Source of the DNA: Culturomica massiliensis
Lineage (GTDB): Bacteria > Bacteroidota > Bacteroidia > Bacteroidales > Marinifilaceae
Direction of reading: 5' to 3'
Assembly (NCBI RefSeq): GCF_900091655.1
Contig: NZ_LT594621.1
Location: forward strand, 1,922,001 to 1,986,000
DNA length: 64,000 bases
Shown: piece by piece, positions 53,023 to 62,669 of the stretch
How positions within the stretch are numbered: the first letter of the stretch is position 1
How the letters are laid out: each line of letters starts with the position of its first letter
Made by a program: the position numbers and the translations under genes
The notes under the pieces: model-generated
Databases searched by the model: none
Told to the model about the DNA's origin: nothing
Seen by the model: the letters and a program-made list of their open reading frames with translations, nothing else

Positions 53023-54420
53023 TCACTTTTCCCACATTTTTTCAATTTCTTCCAATGATTTACCGGTAGTTTCCGGAACCAGCTTCCAAATAATAAGCAT
53101 ATAAGGCACGCACATAACTGCAAATAATAAAAATGTTCCGGCCGGACTGAGATGCTGTAACATCCAAGGAGTTAACTGACCGATCAGATAGGTTCCTATC
53201 CACAAGGAAAAACCGGCAATAGACATCGCTATTCCCCGTACTTTTATCGGATACATTTCTGAAAGCAATACCCAAATCACAGCACAAATCGATACGGCAC
53301 AGCAAAAAATATAAAACAAGAAAAAAATCAACAGGAAAATACTGGAAATCCCCAGGTTTTCTCCCATCGTAAAATAAAATGCAATCAGTATCAAAGACAG
53401 GATCATACCCGAAACACCGTAGTATACCAATTGTTTTCGTCCGACTTTATCGATAATCACCAATGCCAATACAGTGGTCAGCATATTTACAACCCCCACC
53501 ATTACCTGGTAAAACAAGGAATCTCCTCCGGACAAGCCACTGCTTTCAAAAATAGCCGGTCCGTAATACAATACGGCATTCACTCCCATAAATTGCCCGA
53601 GTATAGCAATACCGACTCCAATCAGGACAGCTTTCAGTATCCCGGGTTTCAAAATCAATTTCCATTCGGATTTTGTTGCACTCTTCACAACTTCCCGGGT
53701 AGCGTTCAACTCCTCTCCGGCCATTTCATCCGAACCGTAAATCCGTTTCAGAATACGATGGGCAGACTCCGTATGCCGGCGAAGAATCAGCCAACGGGGA
53801 CTTTCCGGAATAAAAAATATAACCCCAAAAAACAAGATAGCCGGCAAGGCTTCCATCCCCAGCATACCTCTCCATACTTCTGTATAAAAAACCTGATTCC
53901 ATAAGGATTCTCCCGATACACTACCAACAGAAGCATTGTTCAGTAACGCATAATTGACCAAATAAGCCCCGAGGAAACCGACGGTTACAGCCAACTGATA
54001 CAAAGAGACCAAACGCCCCCGGTAACAGGCAACGGAAATCTCCGATATATATAAAGGTGAAATAATAGAAACAACACCTATACCCACACCTCCGATAATC
54101 CGATATACGACCAACTGATTAAAATTCCCACACACGGCACAACCGACTGCTGATACGGTAAATAAAACAGCCGAAATAAGCATTGTTCGCTTTCTCCCCA
54201 AATAATCACTCATCACTCCGGCACACAACACGCCGACAATCGACCCGACCAAAGCACACCCTACATACCACCCCTGCTCTATGGCATCTAATGAAAAAAG
54301 CTGGGACACCTGAGCTATGGTCCCGGAAATGACAGCCGTATCGTAACCGAAAAGAAATCCACCCAAAGCAGCCACAACAGCCAGAAAAACAATATAACCG
54401 ATGTTTATCCCTGATTTCAT
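53023..54420 (-). CDS. Sugar porter family MFS transporter
   Basis: 465 aa, 12 transmembrane helices. Sugar porter signatures: GFLFGYDTAVISGT in TM1, SDYLGRKRTMLISAVLF in the loop 2-3, FFIPESPRWLILRRH after TM6, GVNAVLYYGPAIFE in TM7, and VPETTGKSLEEIEKMWEK at the C-terminus. These import hexoses or pentoses, usually with protons. The substrate cannot be named. It is the second gene after the DUF4434 gene (35 bp gap), so the operon probably imports and processes a specific glycan-derived sugar. Confidence 0.92.
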   Translation of the reverse strand: MKSGINIGYIVFLAVVAALGGFLFGYDTAVISGTIAQVSQLFSLDAIEQGWYVGCALVGSIVGVLCAGVMSDYLGRKRTMLISAVLFTVSAVGCAVCGNFNQLVVYRIIGGVGIGVVSIISPLYISEISVACYRGRLVSLYQLAVTVGFLGAYLVNYALLNNASVGSVSGESLWNQVFYTEVWRGMLGMEALPAILFFGVIFFIPESPRWLILRRHTESAHRILKRIYGSDEMAGEELNATREVVKSATKSEWKLILKPGILKAVLIGVGIAILGQFMGVNAVLYYGPAIFESSGLSGGDSLFYQVMVGVVNMLTTVLALVIIDKVGRKQLVYYGVSGMILSLILIAFYFTMGENLGISSIFLLIFFLFYIFCCAVSICAVIWVLLSEMYPIKVRGIAMSIAGFSLWIGTYLIGQLTPWMLQHLSPAGTFLLFAVMCVPYMLIIWKLVPETTGKSLEEIEKMWEK

Positions 54421-54455
54421 ATCAATATCTCTACTTTAATTTTATTTATCCAGAA

Positions 54456-55562
54456 TCAAATCTCAAAATACTCCCGGTATCTGTCGTACAAATGACCGGC
54501 TTGCAGATAGGCTGACTGCGGACTCATAAAATGTGAAAATTCAAAGGTAATCGCTTTATCGTATCCGGCTCGTTTTGCAGCTTCCAACTTCAAACGCAGC
54601 TTATCGAATTTAATCGGAAGAAAACGGATCGGCATATCCCGGTCGAAAGATTCGGCATTCGTCCAACACTGCATACCGTATTTATCTGCCAATTTTTTAT
54701 TTACCTCAAAAAAAGCATCCAGCTCATCGTAATCGATATGTCCGTCCTGAAAAGCACAAGCATCTACAACGTCATGAATACCCGAAAAAATTTCTCCCCA
54801 CTCCCGTTCATGTTCCTGCACCGACACGGCATCTGCTTTTGTCAAAGTATTTCCGCTCGCCATCACGGCCTTTTTTCCATCTATCCAGGGAGAAATAAAT
54901 GTAGGCAATCCACCGGAAACTTCTTTACACTGCTTACCCATCACATGAAAAGCCCCGATAGCCCCTTTTGTCTTGCGGCTGATCTCCCCGCTGATATACC
55001 AACCTCCGAAACTCTTATGCTTAGAACCGTAATCTTCCCATACCTCATCTATTACATACTTGTTATCCTCTACTTCCCAGCTTAAATCACCCGTATCCCA
55101 ATATTTACCTGAATCATAAAGACCGAAATAAAACTTCATCCCGTGCTTATCCGCCAAACGTAAAAATAAGTCCAGCAAATCCATCGACGGCATATAGCAC
55201 CCTTTCTTCAATAAATATTTCGAAGGATAAGTAATAAATTTCCGATAACCCGAACGAATCATAATGACCGTATCTATCCCTATTGCTTTCATATATCCGA
55301 AATCCGCATCCCATTCCTTGGCTCCCCAATTTTGATGAGGAATATCATGAGAAATCTCATCCAAAAAAGTTCCGGTTATCTGCAAACCGTTATTTTTAGG
55401 TACGATCAGATCACCGGAAGCCAACAAAGCCGACTCCGTTTCTTTTGATTTAGCAACAGCACCCGCACATCCACCCAGTACAGACGGTACAACCAATGCA
55501 GAAGCCCCAGCCACTGCCATTTGTTTTAGAAAATCCCGACGATTATTTATTTTTGCACACAT
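54456..55562 (-). CDS. Tat-secreted DUF4434 protein, glycoside-hydrolase-like
   Basis: 368 aa. Twin-arginine signal NNRRDFLKQMAVAGASALVV followed by a lipobox-like VLGGCAG, so probably an exported lipoprotein. The body is a TIM-barrel-like DUF4434 domain: ITGTFLDEISHDIPHQNWGA, WDADFGYMKAIGIDTVIMIR, FGGWYISGEISRKTKG, and CWTNAESFDRDMPIRFLP. DUF4434 proteins resemble glycoside hydrolases with acidic residues in the barrel but lack proven activity. First gene of an operon with the sugar transporter. Confidence 0.85.
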   Translation of the reverse strand: MCAKINNRRDFLKQMAVAGASALVVPSVLGGCAGAVAKSKETESALLASGDLIVPKNNGLQITGTFLDEISHDIPHQNWGAKEWDADFGYMKAIGIDTVIMIRSGYRKFITYPSKYLLKKGCYMPSMDLLDLFLRLADKHGMKFYFGLYDSGKYWDTGDLSWEVEDNKYVIDEVWEDYGSKHKSFGGWYISGEISRKTKGAIGAFHVMGKQCKEVSGGLPTFISPWIDGKKAVMASGNTLTKADAVSVQEHEREWGEIFSGIHDVVDACAFQDGHIDYDELDAFFEVNKKLADKYGMQCWTNAESFDRDMPIRFLPIKFDKLRLKLEAAKRAGYDKAITFEFSHFMSPQSAYLQAGHLYDRYREYFEI

Positions 55563-56505
55563 ATTTATTGAATTTTTTTAATAATTCAGCCACACAAAGA
55601 TATACATATTTATTAAAAAACAAGGATTACATACACTTTTTTACTAATATCCTACAGTATCACCCACTGATATTCAATGTATGGTTTAATTATTTATGAT
55701 GTTTAATTATTTACAATTCCATCTCATCCCAAATCAATAATCGCTCATTTCAACCTGAAAATACATCTGCAGAATCCACTGATCCTATCGTAAATCAAAA
55801 ATCATAAATCGTAAATTACACAATGAGTCCGTCCCAGTGTGTTATTTTCTTCATACCCATTTTACAATTTAAAATCTAAAATCTAAAATTTAAAATCATA
55901 AACCACCTCTTCTAAACCCTTCTACAAATCAGCAATCTCCCCAATCGTAAATCAAAAATCATAAATCGTAAATTACACAATGAGTCCGTCCCAGTGTGTT
56001 ATTTTCTTCATACCCATTTTGTAATTTAAAATCTAAAATCTAAAATTTAAAATCATAAACCACCTCTTCTAAACCCTTCTACAAATCAGCAATCTCCCCA
56101 ATCGTAAATCAAAAATCAAAAATCGTAAATTACACAATGAGTCCGTCCCAATGTGTTATTTTCTTCATACCCATTTTGTAATTTAAAATCTAAAATCTAA
56201 AATTTAAAATCATAAACCACCTCTTCTAAAACCTTCTACAAATCAGCAATCTCCCCAATCGTAAATCAAAAATCAAAAATCGTAAATTACACAATGAGTC
56301 CGTCCCAGTGTGTCATTTTTATTTTATTGCAAAATATTTTATACATAGTTTCACCGGCTTCGTAAAATTATATGCATAGAGAACGAGTGTTTTATAAAAT
56401 AATACACAACTCATTCTATATCAAACGTTAGCATTTAAATATTTACAAAAACATCTGGTTGAAAGTCGAGAATGTATTATCTTTAAGACCACAAAAAAGA
56501 AGAAT
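55563..56505. other. Long intergenic region holding tandem repeats and the DUF4954 promoter
   Basis: 943 bp without a gene. Holds a tandem repeat of 157-158 bp (55790-56313), each unit with an ATTACACAATGAGTCCGTCC core, and a palindrome-like segment GTGTTTTAT-AAA-ATAATACAC at 56387-56407 upstream of the DUF4954 gene. Confidence 0.8.
55790..56313. repeat. 157-bp tandem repeat, about 3.3 copies
   Basis: Core copies start at 55814, 55972, 56129 and 56286 (periods 158, 157, 157). Each unit consists of the palindromic ATTACACA...TGTGT core, a TATTTTCTTCATACCCATTT segment, an A/T-rich run of AAATCTA-type heptamers, and CCACCTCTTCTAAACCCTTC. Copies differ at a few positions (for example AATGTGTT instead of AGTGTGTT in copy 3). 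A single reverse-orientation core is at 25862-25896. Confidence 0.9.
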
Positions 56506-58512
56506 ATGAACGAAATATACAGACCGCTTACCCAAGAAGAAATAATCACATTAAAAAAACAAAATTGTACTGCTACCGACTGGAATCACATAAAAGTAGC
56601 CCCTCATTTCACTACCGACTACATTTCAAATGTCCGGTTTTCCGGAGATATCTATTTGGGTGAATTTTCCCAATCGTTCCATTTGGACGGAGGACTCTGC
56701 AAACATTCCGGCATATATTATGCGACACTGCACAATTGTCGTATCGGGAACAATGTATTAATCGAAAACATACCGAATTATATTGCCAACTACACCATCG
56801 GTGACGATTGTTTCATCCAGAATGTAAACCTCATCGTCGTCGAACAGAAAAGTAGTTTCGGAAACGGAACACCGGTTTCCGTGCTGAATGAAACCGGAGG
56901 ACGTGAAGTTCCGATCTTCAATGAATTATCCGCACATCTGGCATATATTATAGCTTTATACCGCCATCTTCCCGTATTAACTGAAAAATTAAAACGGCTG
57001 ATCGACCGATACACCGAAAAACATAGCTCTGAAACAGGATCGATCGGCCGGGGTGTCACCATTGTCAGCAGCGGTAGTATCCGTAACGTCATAATCGGCG
57101 ACAAATGTACGATTGACGGTGCTTCCCGACTAAAAAACGGGACAATAAACAGTAACGAAACCGCTCCGGTCTATATCGGGCATAACGTTGTCGCCGAAGA
57201 TTTCATCATCGCTTCCGGCACCAGTATTACAGACGGGGCAACATTGGTGCGCTGCTTTATCGGACAAGCCTGTCATCTGGGACATTTGTTCTCGGCTCAT
57301 GATTCTTTATTTTTCAGCAATTGCCAGGGAGAAAACGGAGAAGCCTGCGCCGTATTTGCCGGTCCATATACCGTAACGATGCACAAATCCAGTCTGTTGA
57401 TTGCCGGTATGTTTTCGTTCCTGAACGCCGGAAGCGGTTCGAACCAGAGTAACCATCTCTATAAACTGGGACCGATACATCAGGGAATTGTAGAGCGGGG
57501 ATCTAAGACTACCAGCGATTCATATATACTGTGGCCGGCCAAAATCGGAGCATTTTCCTTAATCATGGGACGCCATGTAAATCATCCCGATACCTCCGAC
57601 CTTCCGTTTTCCTATCTGATTGAAAAAAATAACCAGACGTATCTGGTTCCGGGAGTGAATCTACGAAGCGTCGGAACAATTCGTGATGCACTGAAATGGC
57701 CCAAACGGGACAAACGTACCGATCCCTGCAAATTGGATTATATCAATTTCAATTTACTTAGCCCATACACCATACGCAAAATGATCGCCGGTATCGAAGT
57801 ACTGCATTCCCTTCGTTCCGTATCGGGCGAAACTTCCGAAGAATACTCCTACCAAAGTGCCCGGATCAAAAACAGTTCACTGGAAAAAGGCATCGTTTTA
57901 TATGCCAAGGCCATCAACAAATTTTTGGGTAACTCGTTAATAAAACGTCTTGAAAACATCCGGTTCCGGACAAATGAAGAAATACGTTCACGCCTCAAAC
58001 CGGATACCTCCAAAGGGGCTGGAGAATGGATCGATCTTGCAGGACTGATTGTTCCGCAAAAGGAAATAGAAAATCTGATTACCGCCATTGAAAACGGAGA
58101 AATCGATTCGGTAGAACAAATCTGTTCTTTTTTGGAAGCCTTACACCGTGATTACTATACCCTGGAATGGACCTGGGCTTGGGATACCATACAGAAATGG
58201 TATGATATCTCTCCCGACTCAATCACGGCTCAGGATATCATCCGTATCGTAAATATATGGAAAGAAGCCGTCATATCACTGGATGAAATGCTTTATAACG
58301 ATGCCCGGAAAGAATTTTCATTAATGGCCCAAACCGGTTTTGGGGTAGACGGTACAAATCATCAAAAACAGATGGACTTCGAACAAGTCAGAGGTGATTT
58401 TGAAAGCAATCCTTTTGTAGAAACCGTCCGTCATCACATCTCCGACAAAACGGCATTGGGGAATGAACTGATCGAACGCATGGAAAAAATACATACAGAC
58501 TGCCAAACGTAA
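56506..58512 (+). CDS. DUF4954 family protein
   Basis: 668 aa. N-terminal half (about 40-330) has hexapeptide-like left-handed beta-helix character (GDIYLGEFSQSFHL, NCRIGNNVLIENIPNYI, TIVSSGSIRNVIIGDKCTID), as in acyl- or nucleotidyl-transferase relatives. Then a stretch with GSGSNQSNHLYKLGPIHQG and ILWPAKIGAFSLIMGRHVNH, followed by a helical C-terminal domain (from about 450). DUF4954 proteins are common in Bacteroidetes. Their function is not known. It has no signal peptide. Monocistronic. Confidence 0.85.
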   Translation: MNEIYRPLTQEEIITLKKQNCTATDWNHIKVAPHFTTDYISNVRFSGDIYLGEFSQSFHLDGGLCKHSGIYYATLHNCRIGNNVLIENIPNYIANYTIGDDCFIQNVNLIVVEQKSSFGNGTPVSVLNETGGREVPIFNELSAHLAYIIALYRHLPVLTEKLKRLIDRYTEKHSSETGSIGRGVTIVSSGSIRNVIIGDKCTIDGASRLKNGTINSNETAPVYIGHNVVAEDFIIASGTSITDGATLVRCFIGQACHLGHLFSAHDSLFFSNCQGENGEACAVFAGPYTVTMHKSSLLIAGMFSFLNAGSGSNQSNHLYKLGPIHQGIVERGSKTTSDSYILWPAKIGAFSLIMGRHVNHPDTSDLPFSYLIEKNNQTYLVPGVNLRSVGTIRDALKWPKRDKRTDPCKLDYINFNLLSPYTIRKMIAGIEVLHSLRSVSGETSEEYSYQSARIKNSSLEKGIVLYAKAINKFLGNSLIKRLENIRFRTNEEIRSRLKPDTSKGAGEWIDLAGLIVPQKEIENLITAIENGEIDSVEQICSFLEALHRDYYTLEWTWAWDTIQKWYDISPDSITAQDIIRIVNIWKEAVISLDEMLYNDARKEFSLMAQTGFGVDGTNHQKQMDFEQVRGDFESNPFVETVRHHISDKTALGNELIERMEKIHTDCQT

Positions 58513-58583
58513 ATTGGAACAGCCTTTCCATTTTCCCCTCTGCTTCAGATCCCAATCTAAAATCTAAAATCTAAAATCAAAAC

Positions 58584-59297
58584 CTACTTTATCCCTCCCC
58601 GATTCAACAAAGTCATAAATTTATCTTTATAAGAATCCGAAACCGGGATATATTGTTTACCGAAAACAATCCGGTTTCGCTCTACAACCCGGATTTTATC
58701 GGCCCGGACAATAAACGAGCGATGTACCCGGATAAAATCGGAAGAAGGCAATATTTCCTCGAGAGCTTTGAGGCTCATCAACGGAACGATAGGTTGGCCC
58801 TCTCCTTCCAGATAAATTTTGACATAATCCTTCAATCCTTCTACATATAGAATACGGTCCAATTCTATCTGTAGCAGTTTGTAATCCGTTTTCACGAATA
58901 TACTCTTTAATTTTTCTTCCTCCGGTATACGACGAACCATCTCATACCATTGCAAAGCCTTATTGGCAGCCTGTAAAAAGTCAGGATAACTGATCGGCTT
59001 CAGCAAATAATCCAAAGCATTCACCTTATAGCTATCCACCGCATACTGTTCGAAAGCCGTCGTAAAAATAATCCGGACATGTTCTCCTACGATCCGGGAA
59101 AACTCCATCCCGTTCAATTCAGGCATCTGAATATCCAGAAAAATCAAATCGATATCTCTCCAGCCTACTTTTTCCATAGCTTCCAAAGCACTGGAAAATT
59201 TACCGGCCAACTTCAAAAAAGGAGTCTTTGCCACATAACTCTCCATCAACTCCAAAGCCAAAGGCTCATCATCGATAATACAACAAGTCAGATTCAT
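58584..59297 (-). CDS. LytTR-family response regulator
   Basis: 237 aa. Receiver domain with IIDDEP at 7-12, phosphoacceptor Asp55 in LIFLDIQMPELNG and Lys in DYLLKPISY. The C-terminal LytTR DNA-binding domain starts near 135 (FVKTDYKLLQIELDRILYVE) and contains LKALEEILPSSDFIRVHRSF. Typical partner of LytS-type kinases. It is encoded 10 bp after the kinase gene, at the end of the export operon. Confidence 0.93.
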   Translation of the reverse strand: MNLTCCIIDDEPLALELMESYVAKTPFLKLAGKFSSALEAMEKVGWRDIDLIFLDIQMPELNGMEFSRIVGEHVRIIFTTAFEQYAVDSYKVNALDYLLKPISYPDFLQAANKALQWYEMVRRIPEEEKLKSIFVKTDYKLLQIELDRILYVEGLKDYVKIYLEGEGQPIVPLMSLKALEEILPSSDFIRVHRSFIVRADKIRVVERNRIVFGKQYIPVSDSYKDKFMTLLNRGGIK

Positions 59298-59306
59298 ACC
59301 CCCGAT

Positions 59307-60353
59307 TTACAACGTATTCAATTTCAACTCTGCAATAAAACGTCCTTCCTTCACTTCCATTCCGAGCTCGTATCGCCCCGGATAAAGCAAAGCCAGACGC
59401 TTCCGTAAATTTTCCAATCCGATCCCCGACCCGCTCTTATCGTTTTCCGCTTTCGGGAAATAACTGTTTTCTACCCGGCAAATAATTTCCCGTTCCCCAA
59501 TAGTATGTAAATTTACATGTATAAAAGACTCTCCTACCGGATGAACCCCGTGTTTAAAAGCATTTTCCACCAAAGTAATAAATAACAAAGGGGCCACTTC
59601 GGGATCGCTTTCCGCATAAATATCGGTCCCGATGTGTACCCTTTCCGGTAGCCGTATTTTCATCAAGGCAATATAATTATTCACAAATTCGATTTCCTTC
59701 ATAAAAGGAACGTATGTCTGATTATTCTCATACAGCATATAACGTAACAACCGGCTCAAATCATGTACGGCATGTTGTGCCTTTTCCGGACTGAAAGCAA
59801 TCAAAGAATAAATATTATTAAGCGTATTGAAAAGAAAGTGCGGATTCAACTGATTCTTCAAATTTTTTAATTCCGCTTCGGCATGCTCCCGTTCCAGCTC
59901 CTTTCGTTCTGTTTCAGAACGATACCAGTTCCCGGTCACCCGGATAGCTACGCTTAAACCGGCTGTCAAAGCCATCAACACAAAATCACGCGAAATAAAC
60001 AGCAGTTTTGGAGGTCCCGGATGTGTTGAAACCGTTTTTTCCGCAAAATGTGTAAAATGATAAGTCATCCACGCATCCAGACATACGCATATAATCGATA
60101 TGAGCAAAAGGTTCAGAAAAATATACCGCCATAATTTCTTACGAAACAAAACCCGCCGGATCAGCCAAAAATAATTCGTATAAAAAACAATCATAAAAGC
60201 CAGCGGTACAAAGGCATATCCTAAAAACCAACGCCAGGTTATAGCATTTCCCTCCCGTGTTGCAAAAAACAGGGGAAAACCGAACATAATACCCCAACCG
60301 ATCACATGTATCAGCCAAAATAATTTCGACCTATCCTTTACTTGTTCCATCAT
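59307..60353 (-). CDS. LytS-type sensor histidine kinase
   Basis: 348 aa from the ATG at 60353 (a TTG at 60371 would add six residues and looks wrong). Four transmembrane segments in the first 145 residues (LFWLIHVIGWGIMFGFPLFF, WFLGYAFVPLAFMIVFYTNY, YIFLNLLLISIICVCLDAWM, FVLMALTAGLSVAIRV). Then a coiled linker, the phosphoacceptor block LKNQLNPHFLFNTLNNIYSL, and an ATPase domain (LLFITLVENAFKHGV, SGSGIGLENLRKRLALLYPG). Partner of the LytTR regulator 10 bp downstream. Confidence 0.92.
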   Translation of the reverse strand: MMEQVKDRSKLFWLIHVIGWGIMFGFPLFFATREGNAITWRWFLGYAFVPLAFMIVFYTNYFWLIRRVLFRKKLWRYIFLNLLLISIICVCLDAWMTYHFTHFAEKTVSTHPGPPKLLFISRDFVLMALTAGLSVAIRVTGNWYRSETERKELEREHAEAELKNLKNQLNPHFLFNTLNNIYSLIAFSPEKAQHAVHDLSRLLRYMLYENNQTYVPFMKEIEFVNNYIALMKIRLPERVHIGTDIYAESDPEVAPLLFITLVENAFKHGVHPVGESFIHVNLHTIGEREIICRVENSYFPKAENDKSGSGIGLENLRKRLALLYPGRYELGMEVKEGRFIAELKLNTL

Positions 60354-60437
60354 ACAATTTTTACCCGACAAAAGCCTGTCTCAAAAATAATAATTTCTTT
60401 TATACATTCATCTCCCTTCGGGATTTACCTCCGCCCA

Positions 60438-61658
60438 CTACTCATAACGGATAGCTTCTATCGGGTCCAGTCCGGAAGCCTTCTGTGCCGGATACCAACC
60501 GAAAAATATACCCGTTACCGTACATACAACAAAAGAAAGTATGACGGAATACCATTCTACATATACCGGCCAGCCTGCGAACAGCTTCACCGTCCAGGAA
60601 GCTCCGATACCGAAAACAACTCCGATCAGTCCCCCTGTCACGCTAATCAAAATCGCCTCTATCAGAAATTGCGCCAGAATATCCCTGCCTTTTGCCCCGA
60701 TAGACATCCGCAGACCGATCTCCCGGGTTCTCTCGGTCACGGATACATACATAATATTCATAATTCCGATACCCCCCACCAACAACGAAATTCCGGCAAT
60801 ACAAGCCAACAACACCGTCATCATATCTGAGGTCGAATTCATCATCGAACTCAATTCCTGTTGCGAACGGATATTGAAATCGTCATCATCTGTATCCCTC
60901 AATCTGTGATTACGCCGTAAAATACTCGAAATCTCTTCCTCGGCATCCTCTGTCTGCCCTTCACTCAATGCAGAACAAAAGATACTCTGTAAATGGGTGA
61001 TGGCCAGAACACGTTTTTGAATCGTGGTGTAAGGTGCTAAAATCAGATCGTCCTGATCCATCCCCATTGTATTGTAACCTTTAGATGTCAATACGCCGAT
61101 AATACGAAAAGGTATCTTACCAAAACGGATGATCTTACCGATCGGATTCTCTCCGTTGTTAAAAAGATTCTCCACAATGGTTTTTCCGACCACGCATACC
61201 TTAGCAGAACTCACAATGTCCTGTTCTCCGAACATATCACCTTCTGCTATTGAATATTTCCGGATGTCCAGGTAATCCGGAGTCACCCCATAAATGGAAG
61301 TCGGGTAATTATTCGCTCCGAAAATCGTCTGTCCACTACTGCTCACGGAAGGAGAACAAGCTGCCACATAGCGTGTTTCATTCACAATCGCTTTATAATC
61401 TTCTAATTTCAGGCTCTGCATGGCGGCGGGGTCCTGACGTACTCCTCCACGCATATCTGCTCCCGGATGAATCATAATCATATTAGACCCCATCTCAGAA
61501 ATCTGCGCCTTGATACTGCGTTTAGATCCCTGACCGATAGCGAGCATAGTGATCACCGAAGCGACACCGATGATAATTCCCAACATCGTCAGGAATCCCC
61601 TCATCTTATTGTTTCCCAAAGCTTTTAAAGCTATTCTGAATAAGTTTGTAAAATTCAT
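60438..61658 (-). CDS. MacB-type ABC transporter permease
   Basis: 406 aa from the ATG at 61658 (MNFTNLFRIALKALGNNKMR). TM1 (FLTMLGIIIGVASVITMLAIG), a MacB periplasmic core domain (about 45-280), then three C-terminal transmembrane segments in an FtsX domain (TVLLACIAGISLLVGGIGIM, REIGLRMSIGAKGRDILAQF). Mechanotransmission permeases of this type, with an ATPase and a MacA-like adaptor, export peptides, macrolides or lipoproteins from the periplasm through TolC. The ATPase is the separate gene upstream. Confidence 0.92.
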   Translation of the reverse strand: MNFTNLFRIALKALGNNKMRGFLTMLGIIIGVASVITMLAIGQGSKRSIKAQISEMGSNMIMIHPGADMRGGVRQDPAAMQSLKLEDYKAIVNETRYVAACSPSVSSSGQTIFGANNYPTSIYGVTPDYLDIRKYSIAEGDMFGEQDIVSSAKVCVVGKTIVENLFNNGENPIGKIIRFGKIPFRIIGVLTSKGYNTMGMDQDDLILAPYTTIQKRVLAITHLQSIFCSALSEGQTEDAEEEISSILRRNHRLRDTDDDDFNIRSQQELSSMMNSTSDMMTVLLACIAGISLLVGGIGIMNIMYVSVTERTREIGLRMSIGAKGRDILAQFLIEAILISVTGGLIGVVFGIGASWTVKLFAGWPVYVEWYSVILSFVVCTVTGIFFGWYPAQKASGLDPIEAIRYE

Positions 61659-61774
61659 ATCTTCTCCGTTTCTGCGTATCCCCGTCGCCACAGACCGGGT
61701 TACTCTTTTTCATTATTAAAACCGGAAATCCTCACGGCAATACCGTTCATCCCCGGTAATTTCTCAAACCGGTA

Positions 61775-62518
61775 TCAGTCATCCGTTTTCGGTAGGGCAG
61801 CCAATGTTTCCTTAGCTGAAGCGATATGTTCATTCCGGGTATCCTGTATCACATGCCCGTCTTTCAGAACAATGGTCCGACTGCTGTAAGCCGATAACTC
61901 CGGATTATGTGTCACAAACACGATGGTACGCCCACGGGCATGTAAATCCTGAAACAACGTCAGAATTTCAAAAGAAGTACGGGAATCCAGATTCCCCGTT
62001 GCCTCATCCGCCAATATCAATACCGGATCATTAACCAAAGCCCGGGCAATGGCCACACGTTGCTGCTGTCCCCCCGACATCTGATTCGATTTATGGTAAA
62101 GCCGGTCCTGCAGACTAACAGCATTCAAAGCTTCAATAGCCCGGCGTTCCCGCTCTTTGGCTGAAACAGCCGCATTATACATCAACGGCAATTCAACATT
62201 CTCAATGGCTGTTGTCTTAGGTAACAAATTATAAGATTGAAAAACAAAACCGATCTTATGATTCCGCAGTTCCGCCCGCTCGTTCTTTCCCATCTGCCGT
62301 ACCGAATAGCCATCCAGCCAATACTCGCCTGTCGTCGGAGTATCCAGACATCCCAGAAGATTCAGCAATGTAGACTTTCCCGAACCGCTTGTCCCCATGA
62401 TCGTGACAAACTCTCCGGCCTGTATGGAAAATGATATTCCGCGCAAAGCGTGAACAATTTCATCTCCTACAACAAAATCCCGTTTGATATCCTTTAATTC
62501 TATAATCGCATTCATCAC
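61775..62518 (-). CDS. ABC transporter ATP-binding protein (MacB/LolD type)
   Basis: 247 aa. Walker A GTSGSGKSTLLNLLG, Q-loop FVFQSYNLLPKTTAIENVEL, signature MSGGQQQRVAIARAL, Walker B LILADEATGNLD, and H-loop IVFVTHN. C-terminal extension of about 25 residues. Energises the permease at 60438-61658. Second gene of the MacA-MacB-type operon. Confidence 0.95.
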   Translation of the reverse strand: MMNAIIELKDIKRDFVVGDEIVHALRGISFSIQAGEFVTIMGTSGSGKSTLLNLLGCLDTPTTGEYWLDGYSVRQMGKNERAELRNHKIGFVFQSYNLLPKTTAIENVELPLMYNAAVSAKERERRAIEALNAVSLQDRLYHKSNQMSGGQQQRVAIARALVNDPVLILADEATGNLDSRTSFEILTLFQDLHARGRTIVFVTHNPELSAYSSRTIVLKDGHVIQDTRNEHIASAKETLAALPKTDD

Positions 62519-62669
62519 TCATTTATATTTATCTGTCTTTCCGGCTATCCCCAACAAACCACTCATTTACAATTATGAAACACATTTAGGCGATCGCAAA
62601 TTACCTGTTATTACTTTTCACCTTGTTTCCAGGCCTCTCTCCTTTTATCTGCCATCAATCTGTCGTCTC

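Noticed and set aside
55790..56313. CRISPR array
   Set aside because: The conserved block is part of a 157-bp unit whose intervening sequence is also repeated. There are no unique spacers and no cas genes.
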